From Prevotella sp. (lineage in GTDB: Bacteria; Bacteroidota; Bacteroidia; Bacteroidales; Bacteroidaceae): a stretch of 64,000 nt of DNA. Made by a program: the position numbers and the translations under genes. The notes under the pieces were generated by a model. That model was not told where the DNA came from and did no database searches. It saw only the letters and a program-made list of their open reading frames with translations. The stretch is taken from positions 1 to 64,000 of the forward strand of contig JAFZIY010000007.1 of assembly GCA_017554105.1 (NCBI GenBank). The letters run 5' to 3'. Positions 16,025 through 24,289 of this stretch are shown in pieces (the first letter of the stretch is position 1; the number at the start of each line of letters is the position of its first letter).

Positions 16025-16041
16025 CTCTTATAGATAGGAAC

Positions 16042-18033
16042 TTAGAAACCACCTGGGCCCCACCCACCGCTATAGTTGCTAAGCGTTACTGATGAACCAC
16101 CGCTGACCGTACCGCCAATGTTACCCATGCCTCCAAAATACTCTGTGCCGCCGTTTACGGTGACGCCAGTTTTCAGAGCAGGCGTAGACGAGGTGTAGAC
16201 AACGAGTTGCTGACTACCGCCGCCGGGACCACCACCAGGACCACCACCGCCAGGGCCGCCTCCAGAAGACGACTTGGTGGGTGTCTGGAAGGCTAATGCG
16301 AGATTGCTGCCGTTATAAAGAGCATACCAACTATTGCCCGTCCACGACGATGTATACTTGCATGTTCCGCCAGATATGCTAGCACCCGACTCCAGTCCGC
16401 CAATGGCTATTATCGTGCCGCCTGTTATATAAAGTTTCTTCTGCTCCTCGCTATTAGCATCGATGGCCACCTCCGGTGTGTTCGCGCCGATGGCATATAC
16501 CACGCCACCATTGATATAGCAGTTGCCGTTGGCATCAATACCGTCGTTGTTGGAGGAACGGGCATAGACATATCCGCTGCTGATGGTCAGATTCTGAGCC
16601 GCATTGATACCATCGTCGTAACTATTGACGATAATGTGACCACCCGTGATATTCAGGTAGCTCTTGCTCTCTATTCCCTCGCCGTTGCGTCCGCTTGTGG
16701 TAACGCTCACGGTACCGCCACTGATAACCAATCCTCCCGAGTAGGTATAGTTGGAACCAATCTGCGTTTTCACGCCCGCCTTGATGCCCTTTGGCGAAGA
16801 ATAGTAGTTGCTGTTCACGTTGTCGGTATTGCCAGTGTAGTTGGTATTCTCCGTCGTACCATTATTATAATATAGTCCGCCACTTGTCACTACGGTAACG
16901 GTACCGTCACTGATGGTCATCACACCGTCGCACTTCATGCCTTTACCACCAGAACCTGTGGAAGTCAGATTAAGAGTACCGCCGCTGATATTCATATTTC
17001 CGTCACAACTCAGTCCGCAAGCCGCCTTCGTTTCCAGGTCTTCACTGTCCCACATGCCTTTGCCTGTAGTCTTCACGGTGATGTCGCCACCCGAGATATT
17101 CATGTCACCGTCACCTTTGATACCCTTGGCGGCTATAGCGGTACAGGTGATATTGATGACACCTCCGCTGATGTAGATGTTACCACTATCCTCATCCTCA
17201 TGGTCGGTGGTCTCACCGGTAGAGCTGTCGCCATCTATTTCGCATGAGATGCCGTCGTCACCCGTTCCGCTGATATTTATAGTACCACTCTCCATGAGGA
17301 AGTACTCATTGCACGAGATGCCATCACCTACTGCACCAAGCACGTTGATGACGGCATTCTTCAGCGTAATATACTCACCCGCTTTGATTCCGTGCTTCAC
17401 GTTGCCAGTAACGTTGAGCGTACCTTTTTGGGCAAACTCAGCATGGCCCTTCACATAAAGACACCCCTTCTGCGAACCACCGGCAGCATCTGTCAGTGTG
17501 TTGACAGTACCCGTTACCACCTTTACCTTGATACGCTTGCTATTCTGTACATGTACGGCAGCACCGCTAAATACGGGTGTAGCATTTGTAAGCGTCAGTC
17601 CGTTCAGTTCTATGGTAGACTTGTACGAGCCCGAAGTGTAGAACTCTCCATCGGTGGAAGAACCGCTGAGGTTATAGGTAATCTCCTCAGCCACATCGCC
17701 ACTCTGCTCTATTGAGACGTGTGCTCCGCTGACGGTTGGAGTGACATACTGTGCGATGTTACCTGCTACGGTCACTTTCGCTGACGTGCCTTCATAGACC
17801 ACACCGATGGTTCCATCGGTCACCTCCGTATCGTCTATCGTCATGTTACTGATGTCGTTCAACGTAAAAACCTTGTTCAGTATGGTCAGAGTCGTACCGT
17901 CCTGATAGATCATATCACCACACTGTGAGGCAGGGAACTGATATGTCACGCTGCCCACCTGCACATTAAGCGTCTGTGCCCCAGCTACAATCGTCAGCAC
18001 GAGGGCGGCAATTATCGTTGTCAATTTCTTCAT
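16042..18033 (-). CDS. Secreted carbohydrate-binding beta-helix protein (Cthe_2159/DUF4353-like)
   Basis: 663 residues with an N-terminal signal peptide (MKKLTTIIAALVLTIVAGAQ). The body is a chain of short parallel beta-helix repeats such as GTINISGTGDDGISC and GDITVKTTGKGM, the pattern of the Cthe_2159-type carbohydrate-binding domain. A glycine/proline-rich linker (GGGPGGGGPGGGPGGG, about residues 598-616) precedes a final beta-rich segment. It probably binds plant or microbial polysaccharide at or outside the outer membrane. The start overlaps the stop of the preceding small secreted-protein gene by 4 bp, so the two form an operon. Confidence 0.75.
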   Translation of the reverse strand: MKKLTTIIAALVLTIVAGAQTLNVQVGSVTYQFPASQCGDMIYQDGTTLTILNKVFTLNDISNMTIDDTEVTDGTIGVVYEGTSAKVTVAGNIAQYVTPTVSGAHVSIEQSGDVAEEITYNLSGSSTDGEFYTSGSYKSTIELNGLTLTNATPVFSGAAVHVQNSKRIKVKVVTGTVNTLTDAAGGSQKGCLYVKGHAEFAQKGTLNVTGNVKHGIKAGEYITLKNAVINVLGAVGDGISCNEYFLMESGTINISGTGDDGISCEIDGDSSTGETTDHEDEDSGNIYISGGVINITCTAIAAKGIKGDGDMNISGGDITVKTTGKGMWDSEDLETKAACGLSCDGNMNISGGTLNLTSTGSGGKGMKCDGVMTISDGTVTVVTSGGLYYNNGTTENTNYTGNTDNVNSNYYSSPKGIKAGVKTQIGSNYTYSGGLVISGGTVSVTTSGRNGEGIESKSYLNITGGHIIVNSYDDGINAAQNLTISSGYVYARSSNNDGIDANGNCYINGGVVYAIGANTPEVAIDANSEEQKKLYITGGTIIAIGGLESGASISGGTCKYTSSWTGNSWYALYNGSNLALAFQTPTKSSSGGGPGGGGPGGGPGGGSQQLVVYTSSTPALKTGVTVNGGTEYFGGMGNIGGTVSGGSSVTLSNYSGGWGPGGF

Positions 18034-18398
18034 TTCCTTACGACTTTATAAGTTCCACTATTACTCTTTACAATATACACACCCTTCTGCATCTGTTCTT
18101 TAGTCACCTTCCGACCATTAAGGTCGTATATGTCCGTAAATTCATCCAATTCTACACCTGTAATAGATTGTATATCTGTTGTCTCATCATCAGCAGAAAA
18201 GTACATCTTATTCAAATTAGACAACGTGAAGCTATGGCTTCCAGCTGTCAGTGTAGTCCCTGAAATCGATAGCGTCAACGACGAGACACTCACAGAGGTT
18301 TTCGAGCCATCAGTTAACTCGAACGTCAGATAGGCATAGTCGGCGGCATGTACGGCCAACGTTCCCATCAACATCATAAATAGAAACAATTTCTTCAT
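18030..18398 (-). CDS. Small secreted protein with a C-terminal sorting-like tail
   Basis: 122 residues. Signal peptide (MKKLFLFMMLMGTLAVHA), a short beta-rich domain, and a C-terminal part (IYDLNGRKV then GVYIVKSNSGTYKVVRK) that matches the type A sorting domain of Bacteroidota type IX secretion cargo. The middle segment (SISGTTLTAGSHSFTLSNLNKMYFS) parallels the N-terminus of the neighbouring beta-helix protein, which has ...TLTILNKVFTLNDISNMTI, so the pair may be related by domain sharing. First gene of a two-gene operon; a -7 element TACCTTTG lies at 18431-18438. Confidence 0.65.
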   Translation of the reverse strand: MKKLFLFMMLMGTLAVHAADYAYLTFELTDGSKTSVSVSSLTLSISGTTLTAGSHSFTLSNLNKMYFSADDETTDIQSITGVELDEFTDIYDLNGRKVTKEQMQKGVYIVKSNSGTYKVVRK

Positions 18399-18634
18399 AA
18401 GTGTTATCTTTAGTAGTTAGTTTACCGAGGCAAAGGTATGTTGTTTTTCCCATACTTCGTTTGACCAAAAAGAGGAAATATTTGACAATTTGTCGGATAT
18501 AGGGTGATAATTGAAAGAAAAAGCTTATCTTTGCGATTAAAAATGGTAAAGATATTCACACAAAGCCATTTAAGTACTTCTAACGTCTCTCACACAAACC
18601 CATCTATGCGTCCTAACATTTAACAAAAAGAGAA

Positions 18635-19495
18635 ATGAACACAGAAGTAGACCTGCATCATCCGTACATCCAACAGTTGGATGCCATTGAAGAAAAGGAT
18701 GTGGTGGTAATCGATAATGTTACTGCCCTGCCTTCGTATGTCGAGGCAGTCATTTCGCCCCATATGCTAATTGTTGCTTGCCATCGGGGATACGTCATCA
18801 CCAAGGAAATGCCAGACGACACTTTCATGGCTCACGATGTTGCAATTCTGCCACCAGACCAGATTGTGATGGCGCAGAAAGCCTCAGATGACTATCTGGC
18901 AACGATAGTGTACATATCACGCAATTTCAGCGCCCAACTGTCACAGAAGGATATCTTTCCTCGCTATCAGACACGTTTTCGTCGCAAGCCTGCAACCCAC
19001 CTTACCGATGAGCAGTTCGCCAGTGTACTCGATGCCATTAGTCTAATACGCACCATTTCAAAATCACAAAGTGCCTATCGCAAGGAGATGCTTGGAAATC
19101 TAGTATGTATCCTGCTTAACTTGGTTGGTGAGTACCATGTGGCCAACTACCCCGACCAAGCTATGCCATCTGGTCACGAGCTTATCTTTAACCGTTTCTG
19201 CGAGGCCCTTGTCAAACATCATTGCGAGTCGCACGAAATGGCTTTCTATGCGCGCATCTGCTGCCTCTCACCAAAGCACTTCTCCGAGGTCATCAAACTC
19301 GAGTCGGGCCTTAGTGCGAATGAGTGGATATCAACCTACATCACAATACGGGCCAAAGACATGCTGAACTCACACAAGGAATACACCATCCAGCAAATAA
19401 GCCAGAAACTTGGTTTCAGCGAGCAGTCCGCTTTCGCTCGCTTCTTCAAGAAGCATACGGGCATGACTCCATTGGAATACAGGAAACGAGGATGA
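18635..19495 (+). CDS. AraC-family transcriptional regulator
   Basis: 286 residues. The C-terminal ~100 residues are a double helix-turn-helix AraC domain: ARICCLSPKHFSEVIK, then YTIQQISQKLGFSEQSAFARFFKKHTGMTPLEYRK, the second being the conserved signature. The N-terminal part is a cupin-like sensor region. It is divergent from the secreted-protein operon, which it may regulate. A TATCTTTG -7 element lies at 18526-18533, giving a leader of about 100 bases. Confidence 0.88.
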   Translation: MNTEVDLHHPYIQQLDAIEEKDVVVIDNVTALPSYVEAVISPHMLIVACHRGYVITKEMPDDTFMAHDVAILPPDQIVMAQKASDDYLATIVYISRNFSAQLSQKDIFPRYQTRFRRKPATHLTDEQFASVLDAISLIRTISKSQSAYRKEMLGNLVCILLNLVGEYHVANYPDQAMPSGHELIFNRFCEALVKHHCESHEMAFYARICCLSPKHFSEVIKLESGLSANEWISTYITIRAKDMLNSHKEYTIQQISQKLGFSEQSAFARFFKKHTGMTPLEYRKRG

Positions 19496-19587
19496 GCAGA
19501 AAACTGATATCCACGATTTGCGACATTCCGAGCAAAGGAAGGAAAATGCAGATAAAAGGAATATAATGAAAAAAATATCTTTGAAAA

Positions 19588-19619
19588 TTTGCAAGTATAA
19601 AAAAATAACACTACCTTTG
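19588..19619 (+). promoter_or_regulatory. Promoter of tRNA-Ser/tRNA-Glu
   Basis: TTTG (19588-19591), 20 bp, TACCTTTG (19612-19619), about 45 bp before the first tRNA. Confidence 0.75.
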
Positions 19620-19667
19620 CACTCGCAATTGAGAAATCAGTTGCTCGGCAAATCTAAACGAACCCGA

Positions 19668-19754
19668 GGAAGGATGGGTGAGTGGCTGAAACCAGCAGTT
19701 TGCTAAACTGCCGTACGGGTTCCCGTACCGGGGGTTCGAATCCCCCTCCTTCCG
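19668..19754 (+). tRNA. tRNA-Ser(GCT)
   Basis: Acceptor GGAAGGA pairs with TCCTTCC, discriminator G. Anticodon loop TTGCTAA gives GCT (serine AGC/AGU). A long variable arm (GTACGGGTTCCCGTAC) confirms a class II tRNA. CCA is not encoded. Confidence 0.95.
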
Positions 19755-19775
19755 CTGGGGGATTTGACCGAAGAT

Positions 19776-19847
19776 GGTGGATTCATCTAATGGTTAGGAT
19801 ACAAGATTCTCAATCTTGGCATAGGGGTTCGATTCCCCTATCCACTA
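19776..19847 (+). tRNA. tRNA-Glu(CTC)
   Basis: Acceptor GGTGGAT/ATCCACT, anticodon stem CAAGA/TCTTG with loop TTCTCAA (anticodon CTC, codon GAG), T-arm AGGGGTTCGATTCCCCT. 72 nt, 21 bp after tRNA-Ser, same transcript. Confidence 0.9.
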
Positions 19848-19868
19848 CAAAAAGCATTAAAGTAACGA

Positions 19869-19894
19869 AGAGAGTCATATGGCTCTCTTTTTTT
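19869..19894 (+). terminator. Terminator of the tRNA-Ser/Glu transcript
   Basis: AGAGAG (19869-19874) and CTCTCT (19883-19888) form a stem followed by a run of T's. Confidence 0.8.
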
Positions 19895-19965
19895 GTGCCC
19901 AGTTGTGCACCCTACCCTAATGAAGGAATGGGAGTTGTTAGAAATAATTGGGGATGGACAAAAAG

Positions 19966-19998
19966 TAAGCCGTCAATCCATATTGAATTAACGGCTTA
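19966..19998 (-). terminator. Terminator of tRNA-Pro
   Basis: TAAGCCGT (19966-19973) and ACGGCTTA (19991-19998); on the minus strand the stem is followed by a T-rich tract (CTTTTTG), directly downstream of tRNA-Pro. Confidence 0.65.
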
Positions 19999-20014
19999 TA
20001 TCAATTTTTGAAGG

Positions 20015-20087
20015 TCGAGGTGACAGGACTCGAACCTGCGACAGCCTGGTCCCAAACCAGGAACGCTACCAACTGCGCTACACCTCG
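20015..20087 (-). tRNA. tRNA-Pro(TGG)
   Basis: Minus strand: acceptor CGAGGTG/CACCTCG, anticodon stem CCTGG/CCAGG with loop TTTGGGA (anticodon TGG), T-arm with GGTTCGAGTCC. Discriminator A, no encoded CCA. Confidence 0.95.
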
Positions 20088-20104
20088 TTTCAGTTTTGCG
20101 GGTG

Positions 20105-20136
20105 CAAAGTTAATCATTATTTTTGTTATGACCAAA
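20105..20136 (-). promoter_or_regulatory. Promoter of tRNA-Pro
   Basis: TTTG (20133-20136), 20 bp, TAACTTTG (20105-20112), ending about 18 bp from the tRNA 5' end. Confidence 0.75.
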
Positions 20137-20247
20137 TTTTAACTGGAATATTTTGGCAAACTTTTCTTGAAATATGTTTTAATCAAAAAAGAAAGGGCTA
20201 CATCTTAATGCAGCCCTTCGATAATATCGTTGTTTAACGAAAACGTT

Positions 20248-21435
20248 CTACTTGATGATGCCTTGCTCCACGAAGATCTTCTTCAAGGCTTTCACGCCAC
20301 GCTCAACCTGGTCTTCCGTATGTGTAGCCATAAGTGCAAAACGAACAAGAGTGTCCTGAGGTGCGCAGGCTGGCGGAATAACAGGATTGATGAACACGCC
20401 GTTGTCATATGCCAGTTTCGTTACGAGGAATGTCTTGTCGACGTCACGAACATAAAGAGGTATGATTGGACTCTCTGTCTCTCCTATCTCGAAACCCTCT
20501 TCACGGAAACGACGCAGGGCATACTTTGTAACCTGCCACAGCTTCTCTATTCTCTCCGGCTCCTTACGTATAATGTGGAGAGCCTCCATAGCGGCAGCTG
20601 TAGCTGCTGGTGTGTTACTTGCGCTGAAGATATATGTGCGACAAGTGTGACGCAGGAAGTTTATCGTGTCAGAGTCGGCAGCCACGAAACCTCCGATGCT
20701 TGCGAGACTCTTCGAGAATGTACCCATTATGATGTCAACGTCGTCGGTAAGACCGAAATGGTCGCACACTCCTCTACCCTCCTTGCCGAAGACACCCAGA
20801 CCGTGTGCCTCATCAACATAGATGCTGGCATCATACTTCTTCTTCAGCTTTACTATCTCGGGCAGGTTGGCAAGATCGCCTTCCATAGAGAATACACCGT
20901 CCACCACAATCATCTTGATAGACTCCGGCTTACACTTCTGGAGTTGCTTCTCAAGGTCTTCCATATCGTTATGCTTGTATTTCAAGCATGTAGCGAAAGA
21001 CAGTCTTCTTCCGTCAACGATGGATGCGTGGTTGCGGTCGTCGCAGATGATGTAGTCCTCACGTCCGCAGATGTTGGCAAGTACTCCTGAGTTAACCGAG
21101 AAACCGGTAGAGAAAACAAGTGCCTCGTCTTTGTGCTCAAATTCAGCCAGTTCTTTCTCCAACTGTACGTGCAAGTCGAGTGTTCCGTTCAGGAATCGGC
21201 TACCTGCGCAACCAGTGCCATACTTGTCGATGGCTGCTTTTGCTGCAGCCTCAACACGTGGGTCGCCAGTAAGTCCTGTATATGCATTGCTTCCGAACAT
21301 CAACACATGCTGACCACCCATTATCACTTCTGTTCCCTGTTTTCCAACAATTTCCCTGAAGTATGGATAAACTCCCGCGTTGATGAATTTCTGCGGTTCA
21401 CGGTATTTCTTATACCTTTCTTGTAATAGTCCCAT
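20248..21435 (-). CDS. spt: Serine palmitoyltransferase (PLP-dependent alpha-oxoamine synthase)
   Basis: 395 residues. Catalyses condensation of serine with a fatty acyl-CoA to 3-ketodihydrosphingosine, the first step of Bacteroidota sphingolipid synthesis. The PLP lysine is K242 in GTFSKSLAS; the cofactor-binding DEAHG is at 208-212; HASIVDG and GSRFLNGT are also present. Other family members (KBL, BioF) are similar; the SPT call rests on overall resemblance to Bacteroides enzymes and on the adjacent lipid-kinase gene. It is transcribed away from that gene, with a TAACTTTG -7 element at 21483-21490 on the minus strand. Confidence 0.8.
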   Translation of the reverse strand: MGLLQERYKKYREPQKFINAGVYPYFREIVGKQGTEVIMGGQHVLMFGSNAYTGLTGDPRVEAAAKAAIDKYGTGCAGSRFLNGTLDLHVQLEKELAEFEHKDEALVFSTGFSVNSGVLANICGREDYIICDDRNHASIVDGRRLSFATCLKYKHNDMEDLEKQLQKCKPESIKMIVVDGVFSMEGDLANLPEIVKLKKKYDASIYVDEAHGLGVFGKEGRGVCDHFGLTDDVDIIMGTFSKSLASIGGFVAADSDTINFLRHTCRTYIFSASNTPAATAAAMEALHIIRKEPERIEKLWQVTKYALRRFREEGFEIGETESPIIPLYVRDVDKTFLVTKLAYDNGVFINPVIPPACAPQDTLVRFALMATHTEDQVERGVKALKKIFVEQGIIK

Positions 21436-21603
21436 TACGTAAAATTAAGAGTAGATTTCCTACTTGTTTTTAATTCAGGCTGCAAAGTTACAAAAATATT
21501 TTTTCATTTGTTCATTTTTTCGAAGAAAAGTGCATTTTAATTAAATTTATAATAAGTTTAGCGTGTTATTACATCGATTTGTGGTATTTTTGCAAACAGA
21601 AAT

Positions 21604-22623
21604 ATGAAGAAGACCATCACATTCATCCTGAACCCCATCTCGGGCACGACGAGCAAGGCGGGTGTGCCAGAGCTTATAGGTCGCACGATAGACAAAGAAC
21701 TTTTCGACTACGACATTGTCTATACCGAGCGTGCAGGCCATGCAACCGAGATTGCCGCCGAGGCTGCCGAAAAGGGTGTCGATATTGTTGTTGCCGTTGG
21801 TGGAGACGGTACGGTGAATGAGGTTGGTCGCGCACTTATCCACACTTCCACAGCCCTTGCCATCATGCCATGCGGCTCAGGAAACGGACTTGCCCGCCAC
21901 CTGATGCTTCCCATGAATCTCAAGCGTTCGCTTGAGACAATCAACAAATGCGTTATCCACGACCTCGACTATGGAGTAATCAACGACATTCCGTTCTTCT
22001 GCACTTGCGGAATGGGCTTCGATGCCTTTGTGAGCATGAAGTTTGCCGAAGCAGGCAAGCGCGGTCCCATAACCTATGTCGAGAATGTGCTTCGTGAAGG
22101 ATTGCGTTATAAGCCCGAGACATACGTCATATCCGACGAGACGGGCACCAAGATACGCAAGGCTTTCCTCATCTCATGCGCCAACGCTTCACAATATGGC
22201 AACAATGCGTATATTGCGCCTCACGCGTCAATGGCCGACGGTCTGCTCGACATCATCATTATGGAGCCCTTCGAGATGATTGACGCTCCACAGATAAGCA
22301 TGGACCTCTTCTCGAAAACCATAGAGAACAACAGCAAAATCAAGATGCTGAAGTCGAGCCGTGTACTTGTCAAGAGAGAGAACGAAGGCTACATCCACTA
22401 TGACGGCGACCCCATCATGGCTGGCAAGGAGATAGAGATTCACGTCGAGCATAAGGGCATCAAGATGGTTGTCAATCCTGATGCCGACAAGTCGAAGCGC
22501 AAGCCTACGGCAGTGGTCAACGCCATCAGCGAGGCCTTCAACAATCTCCGTGACGACATCGAGAGCAACCGCCGCTCCATTCTTGCCCTCAACAAGAAAA
22601 TTCTGCGAAGGCTTAACAAATAA
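21604..22623 (+). CDS. Diacylglycerol/sphingoid-base kinase-like lipid kinase
   Basis: 339 residues of the DAGK catalytic family. Nucleotide-binding GGDGT is at 66-70 with the second motif GSGNGLAR at 91-98; NPISG (10-14) opens the domain. The C-terminus has an additional ~45-residue basic helical tail. Cellular partner could be diacylglycerol or a sphingoid base; placement next to serine palmitoyltransferase supports a role in sphingolipid metabolism but does not prove it. The -7 element TATTTTTG lies at 21585-21592, very close to the start, implying a short leader. Confidence 0.8.
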   Translation: MKKTITFILNPISGTTSKAGVPELIGRTIDKELFDYDIVYTERAGHATEIAAEAAEKGVDIVVAVGGDGTVNEVGRALIHTSTALAIMPCGSGNGLARHLMLPMNLKRSLETINKCVIHDLDYGVINDIPFFCTCGMGFDAFVSMKFAEAGKRGPITYVENVLREGLRYKPETYVISDETGTKIRKAFLISCANASQYGNNAYIAPHASMADGLLDIIIMEPFEMIDAPQISMDLFSKTIENNSKIKMLKSSRVLVKRENEGYIHYDGDPIMAGKEIEIHVEHKGIKMVVNPDADKSKRKPTAVVNAISEAFNNLRDDIESNRRSILALNKKILRRLNK

Positions 22624-22732
22624 CCACTAATACCATACTGTCTTTTGTGTGAAAGACGGCACTTTTTTGCATTTCCGAAGAAAATAATTTGCGGAAAACA
22701 CCTTAATTAAAAATATTTTAATTATATTTGCA

Positions 22733-22740
22733 AGCGTATT
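22733..22740 (+). promoter_or_regulatory. -7 element of the first dcuB gene
   Basis: TATATTTG, followed by an AT-rich leader of about 65 bases to the dcuB start at 22805. No TTTG at -33. Confidence 0.45.
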
Positions 22741-22804
22741 AACCAAAATCCAAACGAATCTAATAATCTAACAACATAATCTATATTAACTAAATCAAAC
22801 ATCT

Positions 22805-24253
22805 ATGGAAGTTACCTTAATGATTGTGGAGTTGCTTGTCGTCTTGCTTGCGCTCTACGTGGGCTCCCGATTTGGAAGTCTGGCTCTTGGAGCCATCTCC
22901 GGCATCGGTCTTGCCCTCCTCGTCTTTGGTTTCGGCCTGAAGCCCGGTACGCCTCCCACTGATGTCATCTACATCATCATCGCAGCAGTAACCTGTGCCG
23001 GAGTGATGCAGGCGTCAGGAGGAATGGACTGGCTTATCCAGATTGCCGAGAAACTACTACGTAAAAATCCCGGACGAATCACCATCCTCGCTCCACTTTG
23101 CACCTTCTTCCTGACGGTGCTGGTAGGAACGGGGCATGTTGTCTATACCCTGATGCCTATCATCTGCGACATATCGCTCAAGAAAGGCATCCGACCAGAG
23201 CGCCCGTGCGGAGTCGCATCGATAGCAAGCCAAGTGGGTATCACCTGCTCTCCTATTGCTGCTGCCGTCGTGGCATTCGTGACAATATCCAACAGCAACG
23301 GTTTCGACATCTCCATCCCGCAGGTGCTGATGGTCAGCATCCCAGCATGTCTCTGCGGACTCATGGCTGCCGCAGCCGCTTCATATAAAAGAGGAAAAGA
23401 CCTCGACAAGGATCCAGAATTCCAGAAGAAACTTCAGGACCCTGTTCAGCGCGAGTATATATATGGTGGTGGCGCTACGACTCTCGACAAGGAGATTCCA
23501 CAGAGCGCGAAGAATGCCGTGTTCGTATTCATTGGCGCACTCGTCATCATCGTCGCCTTTGCGTGCTTCCAGGACATCCTGCCATCATACACCACTATAA
23601 AGGCTGTCAAGGACGCTCCTGACTTCACCTTCGCCGACGGAACCGTAGCCACTGCTGCCGCCCTTGCCAAGGCCAAGGTACTCATTCCAGGAGTGACGGA
23701 GGTAAGCACGGTAAGCCTCAAGATGAATATCGTGATACAGATAGTGATGATTACCGCCGCCGCGATAATGATTCTCTTCTGCAAGGCATCGCCGGCAAAG
23801 GCCGTTCACGGCGCCGTATGGCAGTCGGGAATGGTTGCCGTAGTAGCCATTTTCGGTATCGCTTGGCTTGCCGATACGTTCTTCTCAAACTATACCGACC
23901 AGATGCAGGCTATGATGAAAGACATCGTCTCGGCCTATCCTTGGAGTATCGCCCTGGTATTCTTCCTTGTCTCGGTACTCATCAACTCACAGGGAGCGGT
24001 GGTTGTCTCGATGCTACCACTCGCCTACTCCCTCGGCATTGAGGGCGCTGTGCTCCTGGGAGTACTCCCAAGCGTCTATGGATATTTCTTCATACCTAAC
24101 TACCCGTCGGATATTGCAACTGTCAACTTCGACCGCTCAGGCACCACGGTAATAGGCAAGTATCTTCTCAACCACTCGTTCATGATGCCGGGCTTGATAT
24201 GCGTTTCCGTTTCCACGCTCGTTGCCTACGGACTATCAATGCTATTCTTCTAA
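22805..24253 (+). CDS. dcuB: Anaerobic C4-dicarboxylate transporter, DcuB-type (copy 1)
   Basis: 482 residues with about 11-12 membrane helices. The blocks KPGTPPTDVIYIIIAAVTCAG, GTGHVVYTLMPII, KGIRPERP, RGKDLDKDPEFQK and REYIYGG closely follow E. coli DcuB rather than DcuA. It exchanges fumarate for succinate across the inner membrane, as expected in an anaerobe excreting succinate. A central loop (about 258-300) is longer than in E. coli. A second copy follows after a 36-bp gap. Confidence 0.88.
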   Translation: MEVTLMIVELLVVLLALYVGSRFGSLALGAISGIGLALLVFGFGLKPGTPPTDVIYIIIAAVTCAGVMQASGGMDWLIQIAEKLLRKNPGRITILAPLCTFFLTVLVGTGHVVYTLMPIICDISLKKGIRPERPCGVASIASQVGITCSPIAAAVVAFVTISNSNGFDISIPQVLMVSIPACLCGLMAAAAASYKRGKDLDKDPEFQKKLQDPVQREYIYGGGATTLDKEIPQSAKNAVFVFIGALVIIVAFACFQDILPSYTTIKAVKDAPDFTFADGTVATAAALAKAKVLIPGVTEVSTVSLKMNIVIQIVMITAAAIMILFCKASPAKAVHGAVWQSGMVAVVAIFGIAWLADTFFSNYTDQMQAMMKDIVSAYPWSIALVFFLVSVLINSQGAVVVSMLPLAYSLGIEGAVLLGVLPSVYGYFFIPNYPSDIATVNFDRSGTTVIGKYLLNHSFMMPGLICVSVSTLVAYGLSMLFF

Positions 24254-24289
24254 AAGAACCGATGTATAACCATTTAAAGAATTACGACT

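Larger units (their letters stand above)
15400..16041. other. Gene-free boundary between the island and the chromosome
   Basis: 642 bp. Holds the abiEi promoter, a perfect 11-bp inverted repeat (15625-15670), several GTGCAAA strings, three TTTGCAGAT boxes, a GTCCCTCGG string, CTGCGTGGGAAA (15914-15925) and the terminator of the beta-helix gene. G+C rises sharply to its right. Confidence 0.6.

Noticed and set aside
20230-21090. 286-codon plus-strand frame opposite the serine palmitoyltransferase gene
   Set aside because: Shadow of spt in the opposite strand; Cys-rich, no domain, and the spt frame has full catalytic motifs.
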